This document shows, piece after piece, positions 1 through 10,157 of a stretch of 64,000 bases of DNA (the first letter of the stretch is position 1; each line of letters begins with the position of its first letter). Made by a program: the position numbers and the translations under genes. Location: contig QCCG01000001.1 in NCBI GenBank assembly GCA_003281335.1, positions 62,001 through 126,000 of the forward strand, read 5' to 3'. Below the pieces are notes generated by a model, which searched no databases, had not been told where the DNA came from, and saw only the letters and a program-made list of their open reading frames with translations. This DNA is from Prochlorococcus sp. AG-347-K19 (lineage in GTDB: Bacteria; Cyanobacteriota; Cyanobacteriia; PCC-6307; Cyanobiaceae).

Positions 1-959
1 GGATTTTAATTGTTTTTTTAATATTACTAGGGGGATTAATTGCACCATTTGGGGATATTCTTGGAACGAAGATTGGTAAAGCAAGATTTAGTATCCTAAA
101 ATTAAGGCCGAAAAAAACAGCAACTATAATAACGATAATTACTGGTGGGTTTATTAGTTCAATATCAATAGGGTTATTGATTTTAGTTAGTGAAGAATTC
201 AGACAAAGGCTTTTTGTTGATATTCCTTTTTTGCAAAAAACTTTAGATGATAGTAAAAAGGCTTTGGTCCCTTTACAGGAAGAACGAAAGAAACTTGAAG
301 GTAAAATTATTCAAAAAGAAAAGGAGTTAAATCTATTAAAAAATAATATTAAAGAATTTAGGAGAGGAAATATTGTTATTAAAAGAGGACAAACTTTATT
401 TATTGCTGAGATTAATTCTAGCTCAAATATAAAACTAGATTTAACAAAAATTTTTAATGAGGCTGATAAGTTTGTTAGAAAAATTGTTATCCCAAATAAT
501 GAAGAAGCAAAAAATATTCTCTTGTGGAGACCTAGCGATATTTCAAAAATTGAGGAAATAGCTGCTAGAGGTGGTAAAAAGATTTTATTAATCAAATCAG
601 CAACAAATGTTTTAAAAGGGGATAATTATGTTTTTGTATCTCCGGATTTATTAGAGAATAAATTAATAGTCAAAAAAGGAGATATTATTACGAGTTCAAT
701 TCTGGGAGAAGGTGATTTAAATCTTAAATCAATAAATTTGAAAATTAAATCTTTGCTTAGAGAAACAAGGGATGAAATTAAGTCACAAGGTTCACTAGTA
801 AGTGAAATTAATACAAATGGAAATTTTGTAAAAAAAATTAGAGACTTTCTTCAAGAAAATAAAAATATCAAATTCAAGTTAGAAGTAGTATCTTTGAGAG
901 ATAGTAAAACTGCAGAACCCATCGTTGTTGAAATAAATATTTTAAAAATTGCATCTTAA
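1..959 (+). CDS. DUF3084 family membrane protein, 5' end outside window
   Basis: The reading frame is open from the first bases of the window, so the true start lies upstream; a TTG near position 177 is only an internal codon. The visible protein has two hydrophobic segments in the first 60 residues separated by a basic linker (GTKIGKARFSILKLRPKK), then a coiled coil rich in Lys and Glu, then a soluble alpha/beta part. This two-helix, arginine/lysine linker and coiled-coil layout is the cyanobacterial DUF3084 family; its function is unknown. Its TAA abuts the ATG of the next gene, so the two are probably cotranscribed. I am confident of the family and not of any role. Confidence 0.85.
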   Translation, partial: ILIVFLILLGGLIAPFGDILGTKIGKARFSILKLRPKKTATIITIITGGFISSISIGLLILVSEEFRQRLFVDIPFLQKTLDDSKKALVPLQEERKKLEGKIIQKEKELNLLKNNIKEFRRGNIVIKRGQTLFIAEINSSSNIKLDLTKIFNEADKFVRKIVIPNNEEAKNILLWRPSDISKIEEIAARGGKKILLIKSATNVLKGDNYVFVSPDLLENKLIVKKGDIITSSILGEGDLNLKSINLKIKSLLRETRDEIKSQGSLVSEINTNGNFVKKIRDFLQENKNIKFKLEVVSLRDSKTAEPIVVEINILKIAS

Positions 960-1397
960 ATGCCTAGATTAATAACTATTGATCCCGGAAAAAGCAAGTG
1001 TGGCTTAGTCTTAGCTGAAATAAGCGAAAAAAAAGTTTATGAAGCAATCATTGTTAAAAGTGAATTAATTGAGAATTATGTCAGAAATTTAATTGCCGCT
1101 GAAGACATATCAAAAATTATTATTGGCAATGGTACCACCAGTAGAGATATCAGGGAAAAGTTGCATTTTTTTAAAAAAGAAATAATAACTTTTGAGGAAA
1201 AAAATACTACCTATAGGGCTAAAGCAAGATATTTCGAACTTTTTCCAATTAGTGGTCTGAAGTTTTTAATACCTAGAGAGTTTTTTATTCTTAATAAAAA
1301 CCTTGATGCGATATCAGCTCTGATAATTTTAGAAGATTATTGCAAAATTAAGTTTACTTTGAATCACAATATAGATTTTAAAACTTGGCTGAAATAG
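960..1397 (+). CDS. RuvX/YqgF-like RNase H-fold protein
   Basis: The 145-residue protein begins with a beta strand carrying ITIDPGKSKCG, the DPG-type motif I of RNase H-fold nucleases, and ends with NLDAISALIIL, which supplies the late acidic residue. That matches YqgF/RuvX-like proteins, whose bacterial members act in 16S rRNA 5'-end processing or were proposed as Holliday-junction resolvases. This protein is a divergent cyanobacterial member and not necessarily the main RuvX. The start codon directly follows the stop of the DUF3084 gene, and the 3' end overlaps the convergent DUF3146 gene by 20 bases. Confidence 0.7.
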   Translation: MPRLITIDPGKSKCGLVLAEISEKKVYEAIIVKSELIENYVRNLIAAEDISKIIIGNGTTSRDIREKLHFFKKEIITFEEKNTTYRAKARYFELFPISGLKFLIPREFFILNKNLDAISALIILEDYCKIKFTLNHNIDFKTWLK

Positions 1398-1635
1398 TGA
1401 ATTTATATTCATTACCTGCTTCTAATTCATAATCTTTTTTTAATAAAAATCTCAATAAGGCATCTTCAATTAATGCTCTTCCCAAAGGTGGATTAACCGT
1501 CAATAAACCTTGATGAAAGGACCATGTAAAAGTCCATTTAAATTGACTAGCTTCCACAACCCCCTGAATTTGCTTTTTTGAGAAGGAATATTCCTTAACA
1601 CTTACATTTGCAATCGTTTCAGGTTTTGAACGCAT
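1378..1635 (-). CDS. DUF3146 family protein
   Basis: This 85-residue protein fits the small cyanobacterial family DUF3146, with the conserved middle part FKWTFTWSFHQGLL and a C-terminal half of short strands. The function is unknown; no signal peptide, membrane segment or cysteine is visible. It is read leftward directly after pth with 3 bases between the genes, so the two likely share a transcript. Its end overlaps the convergent RuvX-like gene by 20 bases. Confidence 0.75.
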   Translation of the reverse strand: MRSKPETIANVSVKEYSFSKKQIQGVVEASQFKWTFTWSFHQGLLTVNPPLGRALIEDALLRFLLKKDYELEAGNEYKFTISAKF

Positions 1636-1638
1636 ATC

Positions 1639-2241
1639 TTAAGATTGGTCTTTGTCAAAAGAATTTAATTCATTAATTAAATACTCTTCTTTTTTAGTAT
1701 TTAGTTGTTCGAGAGATTCTATTACTCTCTTATACACTTTATCTAATATAGATTTTTCTTCTAGAGAAATATTTCCTAATACATGAGAAATGGTATTGAA
1801 ATTATTTTTTCCCTTAATTAAAGGTGGTGATCCAATACCGATTCTTATTCTCTTAAAGTTTTGTGTCTGTAATTGTTCAATGATGCTTTTAAGCCCGTTA
1901 TGTCCCCCTGAGCTTCCTTTTCTTCTAAATCTTATTTTCCCAAGGGGAAGATCTTTATCATCGACTATTATGAAAATCTGATCTAAATTGATTTTGTACC
2001 ATTCTACTATTGCTCGGACAGCATCACCACTGTTATTCATAAACGTATTTGGTAAAAATAATCTGAAAATAGAATCATTGATTTGAAATTCTGAGCAGGA
2101 ACTTTTAAGCTTATCTTTGAATAAAAAATTTGAATTATATTTTTTGGAGAGATTTTCAAGTAGTAAAAAACCTATATTGTGTCTACTATTTGAGTATTTT
2201 TTACCTGGGTTTCCTAATCCAATTATAAATATTTCTTTCAT
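1639..2241 (-). CDS. pth: Peptidyl-tRNA hydrolase
   Basis: Pth cleaves the ester bond of peptidyl-tRNA released by stalled ribosomes, recycling tRNA in the cytoplasm. The 200-residue length is normal. Near the N terminus GLGNPG (Asn11) and SRHNIGF (catalytic His21) are intact, and VDDKDLPLGKIRFR with the following SSGGHNGL loop supplies the conserved aspartate and asparagine of the active site. The gene lies just upstream of the DUF3146 gene on the same strand. Nothing is missing. Confidence 0.97.
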   Translation of the reverse strand: MKEIFIIGLGNPGKKYSNSRHNIGFLLLENLSKKYNSNFLFKDKLKSSCSEFQINDSIFRLFLPNTFMNNSGDAVRAIVEWYKINLDQIFIIVDDKDLPLGKIRFRRKGSSGGHNGLKSIIEQLQTQNFKRIRIGIGSPPLIKGKNNFNTISHVLGNISLEEKSILDKVYKRVIESLEQLNTKKEEYLINELNSFDKDQS

Positions 2242-2386
2242 AGTTTATTTCTCAATTTCATTTCATTGAGAATATTAAATATATAAGCAAACTATAACCT
2301 AATAAATTAAAACAAAAGGTTTTAAAAAAAAGATTATTTAGTAATTTAAATTATTTAAGATGAGTTCTTGATAGGGTTTTTGAAAT

Positions 2387-2587
2387 CTAATTTCCGTTCC
2401 AATCTACTGAGAATCCCTGTAATAAAAGTGATTGGTTATAAATTTGTAGGAGAATAACTAAAAAAACCAAAAGTAAGAGGCCAATTACCGTCATGACAGG
2501 AACTGCTCCCCAACCAGGTACGACTTTTCCTTGACCTGAATTGCCAATTGCTTTTAAAAGACTTCCTAAGGCTGTTTTTTGACCCAT
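2387..2587 (-). CDS. psbH: Photosystem II protein PsbH
   Basis: This 66-residue protein is a single-helix thylakoid subunit of the photosystem II core. The N-terminal stroma-facing part [19 protein letters not shown] is followed by [16 protein letters not shown] and one membrane helix, the normal PsbH pattern. PsbH helps electron transfer from QA to QB and assembly with CP47. It is divergent from psbN, with an 18-base dyad between them. In plastids psbH sits beside psbB; here psbB is near 62 kb on the same strand. Confidence 0.97.
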
Positions 2588-2620
2588 TTGAATTCACAAA
2601 ATCGAATATTATTTCGCTAT

Positions 2621-2638
2621 TGTATAAGAACTTATACA
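2621..2638. promoter_or_regulatory. Dyad-symmetric divergent promoter between psbH and psbN
   Basis: TGTATAAG and CTTATACA form a perfect 8-base inverted repeat around AA. Each strand shows TATAAG, a good -10 candidate, pointing toward psbN on the plus strand and psbH on the minus strand. The predicted leaders would be about 30 to 40 bases. The promoter reading is inferred from position and sequence only. Confidence 0.5.
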
Positions 2639-2666
2639 TAAATTGTTTACAAACTTAGCAAAATTG

Positions 2667-2819
2667 ATGCAAACTTTATCATCTGCTCCAGATCCTGCAG
2701 TTTCCATAGCAGTAACAATTCTGGCATTACTTCTAGCATTAACAGGTTTTGGTCTTTGGACTGCATTTGGACCTAAAGCCGCAAAGCTTACGGATCCTTG
2801 GGATGATCATGACGATTAA
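2667..2819 (+). CDS. psbN: PsbN, photosystem II assembly factor
   Basis: The 50-residue product starts MQTLSSAPDPAVSIAV and has one hydrophobic helix followed by LTGFGLWTAFGPKAAKLTDP and an acidic tail, which is PsbN. In plants PsbN is not a photosystem II subunit but an assembly and repair factor. In plastids it lies antisense between psbT and psbH; here it is divergent from psbH and followed by psbI. The ATG is the only sensible start. Confidence 0.95.
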   Translation: MQTLSSAPDPAVSIAVTILALLLALTGFGLWTAFGPKAAKLTDPWDDHDD

Positions 2820-2927
2820 TCTCCCTTAAAGTATTTCAAAATTTTCCAAAAATACAAAAAGTAAACATTTAACCATAGTTTAATTATAAATTTAATAGGA
2901 TATAAACCTGTCAGCACTAGTAATTCC

Positions 2928-3056
2928 ATGCTCGCCTTAAAAATTTCTGTTTACACTATTGTTTTTTTCTTTGTTGGAATATTTCTTTTCGGATTTTTAG
3001 CAAGTGACCCAACAAGAACACCAAACAGAAAAGACCTAGAAAGTCCTCAAGATTAA
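2928..3056 (+). CDS. psbI: Photosystem II reaction center protein PsbI
   Basis: The 42-residue product begins [19 protein letters not shown] and ends with the hydrophilic part [15 protein letters not shown], the standard PsbI layout of one N-terminal membrane helix and a short tail. PsbI is an early partner of D1 and the cytochrome b559/D2 module. It lies 108 bases after psbN and 22 bases before a DUF3769 gene on the same strand. Confidence 0.96.
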
Positions 3057-3078
3057 TCTCTTAAATAAAAATTTAAAA

Positions 3079-5067
3079 TTGATTTCTGGAATTCCAAAAA
3101 AAATAATATTTTTCTCTTTTCTATTTATTAATTTCATACAGCCTTCAAAATCAGCTGAATTCGCTAAAATTAATAAAAGCGTCAACAATCAAACTACCAA
3201 ATTGATTAGCTCGAAAATTCTCAATGAAGAGAATTTGCCAAGATCTGCAATTATTTCTAATAATATTACTTCGCTTGTAAATTTATTTCATAAAAATCTT
3301 GATTCATTTTCAGTGGCTAAAGCCGAAACGCAACAAGAGGTAATAATTCAATCTGATAAACAGTCAGAAATAAATGATGTTATTTATGCAGAGGGAAATG
3401 TATCCGTTGCTTATGGAGGTAAACTCCTTAAGGCAGATACTTTGATTTACGATAAGTTAAATAAAAAAATTAGTGCTAAAGGAAATATATCTTTGGTATT
3501 AGGAGATCAATTCTTCAAAGTTGAACAACTAGAATACAGTTTTATAAGTGAAAAAGGGTATTTATTAGATGTTGAGGGATCTATCAATACCAATAAATTG
3601 ATGGATGACTTATCGTCAAATTTCAGTTTATTAGATTCTGAAAAATTGGATATTTTAATTGACATCAAAAAAGAGGAAGTTATAAATACTCCAAGCAAGG
3701 TTGAAAATTGGTTATTTTTCACAGATAAAATATCTATAGATGGCCAAAAATGGAAAAGCAAAAAGGTTGTATTTAGTAATGATTTACTTGAGTCTAAACA
3801 AGCTAAATTAGTAATTAATTTATTAGAAGTTTATCCTCGTAATGAAAAATTAAGATTTAAGTCTGCAATAAATTACTTAATATTTGAAGAGAAAATTTCA
3901 ATACCTTTTTGGTTAGGTGATAGAGCTTTTGATTTTAATAATTCTCAAATCGATAACAGATGGAATATTGGATATGAAAATTTAGATAAGGATGGTTATT
4001 TTATTGGTAGGAAATCTGATTCTGTAAAAATATCTGATAATTTTGTTCTTGATTTAGAGCCGCAATTTCTAATTCAGAGGGCATTAAAAGGTTATACAAA
4101 AAGTTTTGTAAATAAGGGAGAATCAATCACTTCAGATAGGATGAAGAGAAATTCAAGTTTTGAAGATTATTTTGCTCTAAATTCCCAGATAAAAGGCACA
4201 ATTAAAAATTGGGATTTAGAAATTAAAAAGAATTTAAATTCTTTTGATTTGAATAAGTTTTCAGATGCATTTAGATTTAAAACTGAATTGAGTAAAGAAA
4301 TTGATTTATTAGATTCAACATGGGAAAAAAGTTTTTATGGAATTTATAGAGAGAGGGTCTGGAATGGTTCATTGGGTGAAGCAGAAATTTACTCAGGTTA
4401 TGGTTCAAAATTGCTTAGGGAAAATACTTGGATTGTTGATGGAATTAAAAAGACAGAATTTTTATCATTAGGTTTGGCCAACTTAACAGCAGAGGCTTTA
4501 AATACTAAAAAATTGGTAACTAACCTGAAAGGTAATTTGTTTTATTCTCTTGATCAGAAATTTCCAATTAGTATTGTATATCCTAAAAAAAAATCTATTG
4601 ATATTTCATATAAGTACATTCCTGAACCAATCACAAAAGGCCTAAGCCTTAATACAAAATTGGAAGCATCATATTCTTTCTATGAAAATGGAGATCATCA
4701 AGAATATCTAGGGTTTGGTATAGGCCCAGAATTAATATTTGGTAACTTTAAGAATAAAACTTTTGACTATACTCGTATAAGTATTTTACCTTTCTATAAA
4801 TTAGATAGTGGAGAAAGTGTTTTTAAGTTTGATCATAATTATGAGGACTTCACTTTAGATATTTCCTTTGATCAGCAATTATATGGACCAATCATTCTCA
4901 AAAGTTTAGGTGTTTTGAACTTAACAAACGATTCAAATGATTATGGTGAATTTATAGATTCTAAAATTTCTTTAAATTGGAAAAAAAGATCTTACGAAGT
5001 TGGTATTTTTTATCAACCTCATAATCAAGAAGGAGGAATTTCTTTTAGTCTCTATGGATTTAAATAG
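3079..5067 (+). CDS. DUF3769 outer-membrane protein, LptD/OstA-like
   Basis: The 662-residue protein starts with a basic stretch and a hydrophobic segment ending near PSKSAE, a plausible Sec signal peptide. Around residues 95 to 155 a repeat-like stretch (DVIYAEGNVSVAYGGKLLKA, then ISAKGNISLVLGDQFFKV) matches the OstA/LptA fold of lipopolysaccharide transport proteins; the rest is beta-rich with many aromatic residues, as expected for a barrel. Cyanobacteria use DUF3769 proteins as probable LptD equivalents; that role is inferred. The start is TTG, with no convincing ATG upstream, so the start is uncertain. The stop TAG abuts the stop of convergent leuD. Confidence 0.75.
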   Translation: MISGIPKKIIFFSFLFINFIQPSKSAEFAKINKSVNNQTTKLISSKILNEENLPRSAIISNNITSLVNLFHKNLDSFSVAKAETQQEVIIQSDKQSEINDVIYAEGNVSVAYGGKLLKADTLIYDKLNKKISAKGNISLVLGDQFFKVEQLEYSFISEKGYLLDVEGSINTNKLMDDLSSNFSLLDSEKLDILIDIKKEEVINTPSKVENWLFFTDKISIDGQKWKSKKVVFSNDLLESKQAKLVINLLEVYPRNEKLRFKSAINYLIFEEKISIPFWLGDRAFDFNNSQIDNRWNIGYENLDKDGYFIGRKSDSVKISDNFVLDLEPQFLIQRALKGYTKSFVNKGESITSDRMKRNSSFEDYFALNSQIKGTIKNWDLEIKKNLNSFDLNKFSDAFRFKTELSKEIDLLDSTWEKSFYGIYRERVWNGSLGEAEIYSGYGSKLLRENTWIVDGIKKTEFLSLGLANLTAEALNTKKLVTNLKGNLFYSLDQKFPISIVYPKKKSIDISYKYIPEPITKGLSLNTKLEASYSFYENGDHQEYLGFGIGPELIFGNFKNKTFDYTRISILPFYKLDSGESVFKFDHNYEDFTLDISFDQQLYGPIILKSLGVLNLTNDSNDYGEFIDSKISLNWKKRSYEVGIFYQPHNQEGGISFSLYGFK

Positions 5068-5691
5068 CTAAAGCAAATTAGTATTAAATTTTATATAAGG
5101 TAATTGGTTAAATTTATTTTCTATTAAATTTTCATTCTCAAGTAGTGCACAAGTAGCATCCCATTCTCCTGACAAAAACATTTTTCTTGAGCTTTTCTTA
5201 ATCTCAAGATTGAAATTTAAATCTTTTGATTTTGCCAATGATTTGTTCAGATCAATTTCTAAAAATAAAAATTGATTACCGCAATATTTTTGTATTTCTT
5301 CTATGGATTTTTTAGGTAGCGTAAAACAGGGAATTCCTATAGCAACACAGTTACTGTAAAAAATATCGGCGAAACTTTCTCCTATTATTGCTCTTATGCC
5401 CCATCTCATAAGGGCTTGGGGAGCATGTTCTCTGCTGGAGCCACACCCAAAATTGCTGTTAACAATCAGTATCGTGGCGTTTTTGTTTTCCTCTAGATCG
5501 AAAGGATGCCTTCCCTTTAAATTTTCTCGGTCGTCCTCAAAAACAGATTCACCCAATGAATCAAAGTTAACACACTTCAAGAAACGCGCTGGAATTATTC
5601 GATCTGTATCAATGTCATTACCAATCAAGGAGATACATTGTCCGTTTATTTTTGTAATTTTTCCAATTGGTTGGGTAAACTCGGATTTCAT
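5068..5691 (-). CDS. leuD: 3-isopropylmalate dehydratase small subunit
   Basis: LeuD is the small swivelling subunit that, with LeuC, isomerises 2-isopropylmalate to 3-isopropylmalate in leucine synthesis. The 207-residue protein shows the family's [15 protein letters not shown] motif near residue 30 and the substrate-binding [15 protein letters not shown] loop in the middle. Its start overlaps the end of leuC by 4 bases, implying translational coupling. The 3' end directly abuts that of the convergent DUF3769 gene. Confidence 0.97.
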   Translation of the reverse strand: MKSEFTQPIGKITKINGQCISLIGNDIDTDRIIPARFLKCVNFDSLGESVFEDDRENLKGRHPFDLEENKNATILIVNSNFGCGSSREHAPQALMRWGIRAIIGESFADIFYSNCVAIGIPCFTLPKKSIEEIQKYCGNQFLFLEIDLNKSLAKSKDLNFNLEIKKSSRKMFLSGEWDATCALLENENLIENKFNQLPYIKFNTNLL

Positions 5692-7097
5692 TGATTAATA
5701 AATTCTCGCACGTCACTAACTTTTCCATTAATTGCAGCAGCAGCTACCATTGCTGGACTCATGAGAAGTGTTCTACCGCTGGGAGATCCCTGCCTACCTT
5801 TGAAATTTCTATTACTAGAACTGGCACTAACTTGATTACCTATTAACTTATCTGAATTCATTGCTAAACACATTGAGCAGCCTGGTTCTCTCCATTGAAA
5901 TCCAGAATCTTTAAATATCTGATCAAGACCTTCTTGTTTGGCTTCATTGGCAACTTTTTCTGAACCAGGCACTACAAATGCTTTTACATTCTTAGATACT
6001 TTTTTGTCTTTTAATACTTTGGCTGCAATTCTTAAGTCACTGATTCGCCCATTTGTGCAACTGCCTATGAAACAAACTTCTACTGGAACATCTTTTATTG
6101 ATTGTCCTGGCTTGAAACTCATATATTCATAAGCCTCTTCAGCAACTAATTTGTCATTTTGGGACAATTCATCTAAAAGAGGAATTTGTTGATTAATGCC
6201 TACACTTTGGCCCGGAGTAATCCCCCAAGTAACAGTTGGTTCTATTTTAGAAGCATCTATTTTAATTAAATCATCATAAATTGAATCTTCATCACTTTTT
6301 AATGATTTCCACCATGTGAGTGCTGGTTCCCAATGCTCATTTTTTGGTGCGCATAATTTATTTTTAATGTAACTAAACGTTTTTTCATCAGGGTTTATGT
6401 AGCCGCATCTTGCTCCTCCTTCAATAGACATATTGCATATAGTCATTCTTTCTTCCATTGATAATGCATTGATCGCAGGCCCTGCGAACTCATATGCAAA
6501 ACCCACCCCAGCCTTGACTCCGAGTTTATTAATAATATGAAGTACTAGATCCTTAGCATAAACCCCATTAGAAAGTTGATTTTCACACCATATTTGCCTT
6601 ACCTTTAACCTGTTCATGGCTATGGTTTGGGTAGCAAGAACATCTCTTACTTGGCTTGTACCTATGCCAAAAGCAATTGACCCAAAAGCTCCATGAGTTG
6701 ATGTATGTGAATCTCCACAAGCGATTGTCATTCCTGGCTGAGTTAGTCCTAATTCTGGGGCTACCACATGAACTATTCCTTGATTACCACTACCAATATT
6801 AAAAAATCTTATTTTATGTTCTGAGCAATTATTCTCAAGTGTTTCAATCATTTGTTCAGCAAGATTATCTTTGAAAGGCCTGCTCTGATTATCTGTTGGC
6901 ACAATATGATCAACAGTAGCAACAGTTCTCTCAGCGAATTTTACTTTTAAATTTTTTTCCTTTAAAGCGCCAAATGCTTGAGGACTCGTCACTTCATGGA
7001 TAAGATGAAGTCCAATAAATATTTGATCAGATCCTCCAGGAAGACTTGAGACTTTATGTAAATCCCAAACTTTATCAAATAGGGTACCTTGACTCAA
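5688..7097 (-). CDS. leuC: 3-isopropylmalate dehydratase large subunit
   Basis: The 469-residue LeuC is an aconitase-family enzyme with a [4Fe-4S] cluster. Visible landmarks are TVDHIVPT near residue 60, [15 protein letters not shown] in the active site, and the three cluster cysteines in [14 protein letters not shown] and [11 protein letters not shown]. Length and motifs are complete. It is the upstream partner of leuD with a 4-base overlap, and follows cinA by 13 bases, so glyA, cinA, leuC and leuD look like one leftward operon. Confidence 0.98.
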   Translation of the reverse strand: MSQGTLFDKVWDLHKVSSLPGGSDQIFIGLHLIHEVTSPQAFGALKEKNLKVKFAERTVATVDHIVPTDNQSRPFKDNLAEQMIETLENNCSEHKIRFFNIGSGNQGIVHVVAPELGLTQPGMTIACGDSHTSTHGAFGSIAFGIGTSQVRDVLATQTIAMNRLKVRQIWCENQLSNGVYAKDLVLHIINKLGVKAGVGFAYEFAGPAINALSMEERMTICNMSIEGGARCGYINPDEKTFSYIKNKLCAPKNEHWEPALTWWKSLKSDEDSIYDDLIKIDASKIEPTVTWGITPGQSVGINQQIPLLDELSQNDKLVAEEAYEYMSFKPGQSIKDVPVEVCFIGSCTNGRISDLRIAAKVLKDKKVSKNVKAFVVPGSEKVANEAKQEGLDQIFKDSGFQWREPGCSMCLAMNSDKLIGNQVSASSSNRNFKGRQGSPSGRTLLMSPAMVAAAAINGKVSDVREFINQ

Positions 7098-7110
7098 TTT
7101 GTAAAAATAG

Positions 7111-8385
7111 TTACTTACTATTCGATAATAGGATTAATCTGAGGCTGTTCAAACATACATTTACACTTAGTGTTTGAATTTCAATTCTGTTTCGGGTTGA
7201 GTTAAATATTTTTTTTATATTAGTTATATGATTATTCGGTCCTGAAATAGAGATATAGACAAGTCCAACTGGTTTTTCTGAACTGCCTCCATTAGGACCA
7301 GCTATTCCACTAATTGCTATTGCCCAATCTGCTCCTAATTTCTCTTTTACATTAATTGCCATTGCCTCACAAACTTCTTCAGAAACGGCTCCATATTTTG
7401 TAAGCTTTTCTTCAGAAATATTTAATAATGAATTTTTTAGCTCATTACTATAGGAAACAATACTACCTTTAAAAACTTGAGATGAACCTGATATTGATGT
7501 TAGAGATGAAGATAGAAGACCTCCTGTGCAGGATTCAGCAAAAACAATAGTTTGGTTCCTCTTAGTTAACTCTTTTATTAAAACGCTTGGCAAAGTATCA
7601 TTATCCTCTCCAAAAATAAACTTTGAAAAATCTTTTTTTAATTTTTCTTTTATAGGCTTAATTATATTTTTTGCTTCTAGGTCATTCTTTGCTCGTGCGG
7701 TGATCCTGATTTTAACCTCTCCTAAGTTTGCATATGGAGCAACAGTTGGGTTTTTAAGATTTAGTAGATCATTAATTTTTTCTGCAACGCTAGATTCTCC
7801 AATTCCTGCAAATTTAAGAGTACTTGAAAAAAAGGAATAACTATCTGAAAATTTGGTTTTAATGAAATCATCCGCAGTCTCTTCCCACATATTTTTCATT
7901 TCACTAGGTACTCCGGGGAAAGTAAGAATAGTAAATCCTTTTATTGGTTCCCATATCATTCCTGGAGCAGTGCCCTTAGGGTTATTAATTATTTGAGCAT
8001 TTTTTGGGAAGAAACATTGTTTCCTTAAGCTAGAAGAATTGTCTTTGAGCTTTGAGTTTGGAAGTTTTTGTTTAATTTCATCCCATAAGTGAGGTCTTTC
8101 AAAAAGAGATACATTAAAAGATTTGGCTATTGCTTCAGTAGTTAAGTCATCTGGGGTGGGTCCCAATCCACCCGTTGTAATTAGAAGATTACTTCTTTTA
8201 GATATTTCTTGAATTACTTTTATAATTCGATCACAATTATCACCTACAGTTGATTGCCTAAAGTGATTTAAGCCTAATAGCGACAACCGTTCAGAAATCC
8301 ATTGAGCATTTGTGTTTAAGATATTTCCTAAAAGCAGCTCTGTTCCAATAGAAAGAATTTCAACTCCCTTGGAATTAGGACTCAT
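7111..8385 (-). CDS. cinA: CinA-family protein with NMN deamidase domain
   Basis: The 424-residue protein has two domains. Residues about 8 to 175 are a molybdopterin-binding-like domain ([20 protein letters not shown] and [16 protein letters not shown]); the C-terminal domain from about 270 carries [14 protein letters not shown] and [10 protein letters not shown], the nicotinamide-nucleotide amidase (PncC) signature. CinA/PncC converts NMN to nicotinate mononucleotide and so recycles NAD; ADP-ribose pyrophosphatase activity is also known for some members. The start overlaps the end of glyA by 4 bases. Confidence 0.92.
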   Translation of the reverse strand: MSPNSKGVEILSIGTELLLGNILNTNAQWISERLSLLGLNHFRQSTVGDNCDRIIKVIQEISKRSNLLITTGGLGPTPDDLTTEAIAKSFNVSLFERPHLWDEIKQKLPNSKLKDNSSSLRKQCFFPKNAQIINNPKGTAPGMIWEPIKGFTILTFPGVPSEMKNMWEETADDFIKTKFSDSYSFFSSTLKFAGIGESSVAEKINDLLNLKNPTVAPYANLGEVKIRITARAKNDLEAKNIIKPIKEKLKKDFSKFIFGEDNDTLPSVLIKELTKRNQTIVFAESCTGGLLSSSLTSISGSSQVFKGSIVSYSNELKNSLLNISEEKLTKYGAVSEEVCEAMAINVKEKLGADWAIAISGIAGPNGGSSEKPVGLVYISISGPNNHITNIKKIFNSTRNRIEIQTLSVNVCLNSLRLILLSNSK

Positions 8386-9653
8386 TTAATTGATGCTTCA
8401 AGTTTGCCTTCATAAAGAGGAAAACGATTACATAAGGTTAATACTCTTTCTTTACATTGACTTCCAATTAGTGAATCGTTTGGGTTAAGTAATCTATCAG
8501 CAATAATTTCGCCAACTTCAGCAAAAGCATTCTCATTAAAGCCTCTAGTAGTTAAAGCAGCAGTACCCAACCTTAACCCGCTGGTTACAAAAGGTGATTC
8601 GGGGTCAAATGGAACAGTATTTTTATTTGCAGTTATATTCACTTCACTTACGAGCAAGTCAGCAATTTTACCAGTCATATTGATACTTCTTAAATCGAGT
8701 AAAACAATATGATTATCAGTGCCTCCACTAACGATATTAATACCTCTATTTATTAAAGTTGAAGCTAGAACTTTGGCATTTTTTATTACTTGTTGGGAAT
8801 AATTAACAAAATCTGGCTGTAAGGCTTCTCCAAATGCAACTGCTTTGGCTGCAATAATGTGTTCTAGGGGCCCCCCCTGAGTCCCTGGGAAAACAGATTT
8901 ATCAAATTTCTTTCCAAATTCTGCATCTTTACACAAGATAAGACCTCCTCTAGGCCCTCTTAATGTTTTATGAGTAGTTGTAGTTACTACATCACAATAA
9001 GGAATTGGATTGGGGTGGAGTTTACTAGCTACAAGACCTGCGATGTGTGCAATATCAGCCATTAAGAATGCACCAACTTCATCTGCAATTTTTCTAAATG
9101 ATTCAAAATCGATTGTTCTTGGATAAGCTGAATATCCGCATATGATCAATTTTGGTTTTGTCTCAAGTGCTATCTCTCTTATTTCATTAAAATTTAATTC
9201 ACTAGTTTCTTTGTTTACACCATAGTGAACTGCATTAAACCACTTACCACTCATATTTACTGGAGATCCATGAGTTAGGTGGCCACCATGAGATAAATCC
9301 ATCCCCAGGATTGTGTCGCCAGGTTTAAGTAAACTTAGGAAAACAGCAGCATTTGCCTGAGCTCCACTATGAGGTTGAACATTTGCCCAATTTGCATTAA
9401 ATAATTTTTTCGCTCTTTGAATAGCTAATTCTTCAATTTCATCAACAAATTCACATCCCCCGTAATATCTTTTTTGAGGTAATCCTTCTGCGTATTTATT
9501 TGTAAGGACTGATCCTTGAGCCTGCATGACGGCAATTGATGCGAAATTTTCGCTTGCGATTAACTCAAGATGACTTTCCTGTCTATTTTTTTCAGAGTTA
9601 ATAAAATTGGATATTACTGGATCACTATCTTTAAGATTTTGAAGGATATTCAT
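8382..9653 (-). CDS. glyA: Serine hydroxymethyltransferase
   Basis: GlyA interconverts serine and glycine while charging tetrahydrofolate with a one-carbon unit, and uses pyridoxal phosphate. The 423-residue protein shows LIASENFAS near residue 32, the [12 protein letters not shown] loop, ADIAHIAGL and the lysine loop [15 protein letters not shown] that forms the cofactor aldimine. It is the first gene of a tight leftward run with cinA, leuC and leuD. No riboswitch is visible in the short space up to tRNA-Arg. Confidence 0.98.
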   Translation of the reverse strand: MNILQNLKDSDPVISNFINSEKNRQESHLELIASENFASIAVMQAQGSVLTNKYAEGLPQKRYYGGCEFVDEIEELAIQRAKKLFNANWANVQPHSGAQANAAVFLSLLKPGDTILGMDLSHGGHLTHGSPVNMSGKWFNAVHYGVNKETSELNFNEIREIALETKPKLIICGYSAYPRTIDFESFRKIADEVGAFLMADIAHIAGLVASKLHPNPIPYCDVVTTTTHKTLRGPRGGLILCKDAEFGKKFDKSVFPGTQGGPLEHIIAAKAVAFGEALQPDFVNYSQQVIKNAKVLASTLINRGINIVSGGTDNHIVLLDLRSINMTGKIADLLVSEVNITANKNTVPFDPESPFVTSGLRLGTAALTTRGFNENAFAEVGEIIADRLLNPNDSLIGSQCKERVLTLCNRFPLYEGKLEASIK

Positions 9654-9731
9654 TGAATTTGATAACTAATAACTACAATATAAACGAAATTTTTTAGAAA
9701 AATATAAAAAGAATATTTCATAATTTTTAAA

Positions 9732-9805
9732 CGCGCCTGGAGAGATTCGAACTCCCGACACCCTGATCCGTAGTCAGGTGCTCTAATCCACTGAGCTACA
9801 GGCGC
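9732..9805 (-). tRNA. tRNA-Arg (anticodon ACG)
   Basis: On the minus strand the gene folds as a 74-base cloverleaf. The acceptor arms GCGCCTG and CAGGCGC pair perfectly, the D arm has AGCTCAG, the anticodon stem CCTGA/TCAGG encloses CTACGGA with anticodon ACG, and the T arm has GTTCGAATC. Discriminator is G and the 3' CCA is not encoded. A34 is expected to be edited to inosine in bacteria. Confidence 0.97.
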
Positions 9806-9861
9806 ATAATTATGTAATATCTCTGTTTCAGGGTCTCTTAGTCAACTAGATTTCAGGTAAA

Positions 9862-10143
9862 ATGTCTAATGTTAACAATCTAATTATAAATATGCCTATA
9901 AAGTGGTATGGAAATGGTGATTTAGAAGATCCCATCTATAAACATTTTTCTCGAATAGTAAATTTTGTTATTCACTGCATGATATTTACTGCGATAGTAA
10001 GCGGCACTTGGCTCTTAAAAGAAATTAAATATGAAATCGCTTTTTTTAATAATTTTGCAATTTTATGGTCAATTCTTTTAGCCTCCCATTTACTATTTGT
10101 GATTATAAACAAACCTAAAGATACTTCAAAAAAATCAATTTAA
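9862..10143 (+). CDS. Small two-helix membrane protein, unknown function
   Basis: I do not recognise this 93-residue protein. It has a hydrophilic N terminus with IKWYGNGDLEDPIYKHFSRI, then two hydrophobic segments at about residues 34 to 52 and 64 to 81, and a basic tail. It is likely an inner or thylakoid membrane protein. The ATG follows TTTCAGG at good spacing, which favours this start over the internal ATG at 9892. It lies 14 bases before a DUF3181 gene and probably shares its transcript. Confidence 0.6.
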   Translation: MSNVNNLIINMPIKWYGNGDLEDPIYKHFSRIVNFVIHCMIFTAIVSGTWLLKEIKYEIAFFNNFAILWSILLASHLLFVIINKPKDTSKKSI

Positions 10144-10157
10144 TTAATTTTTTATTT

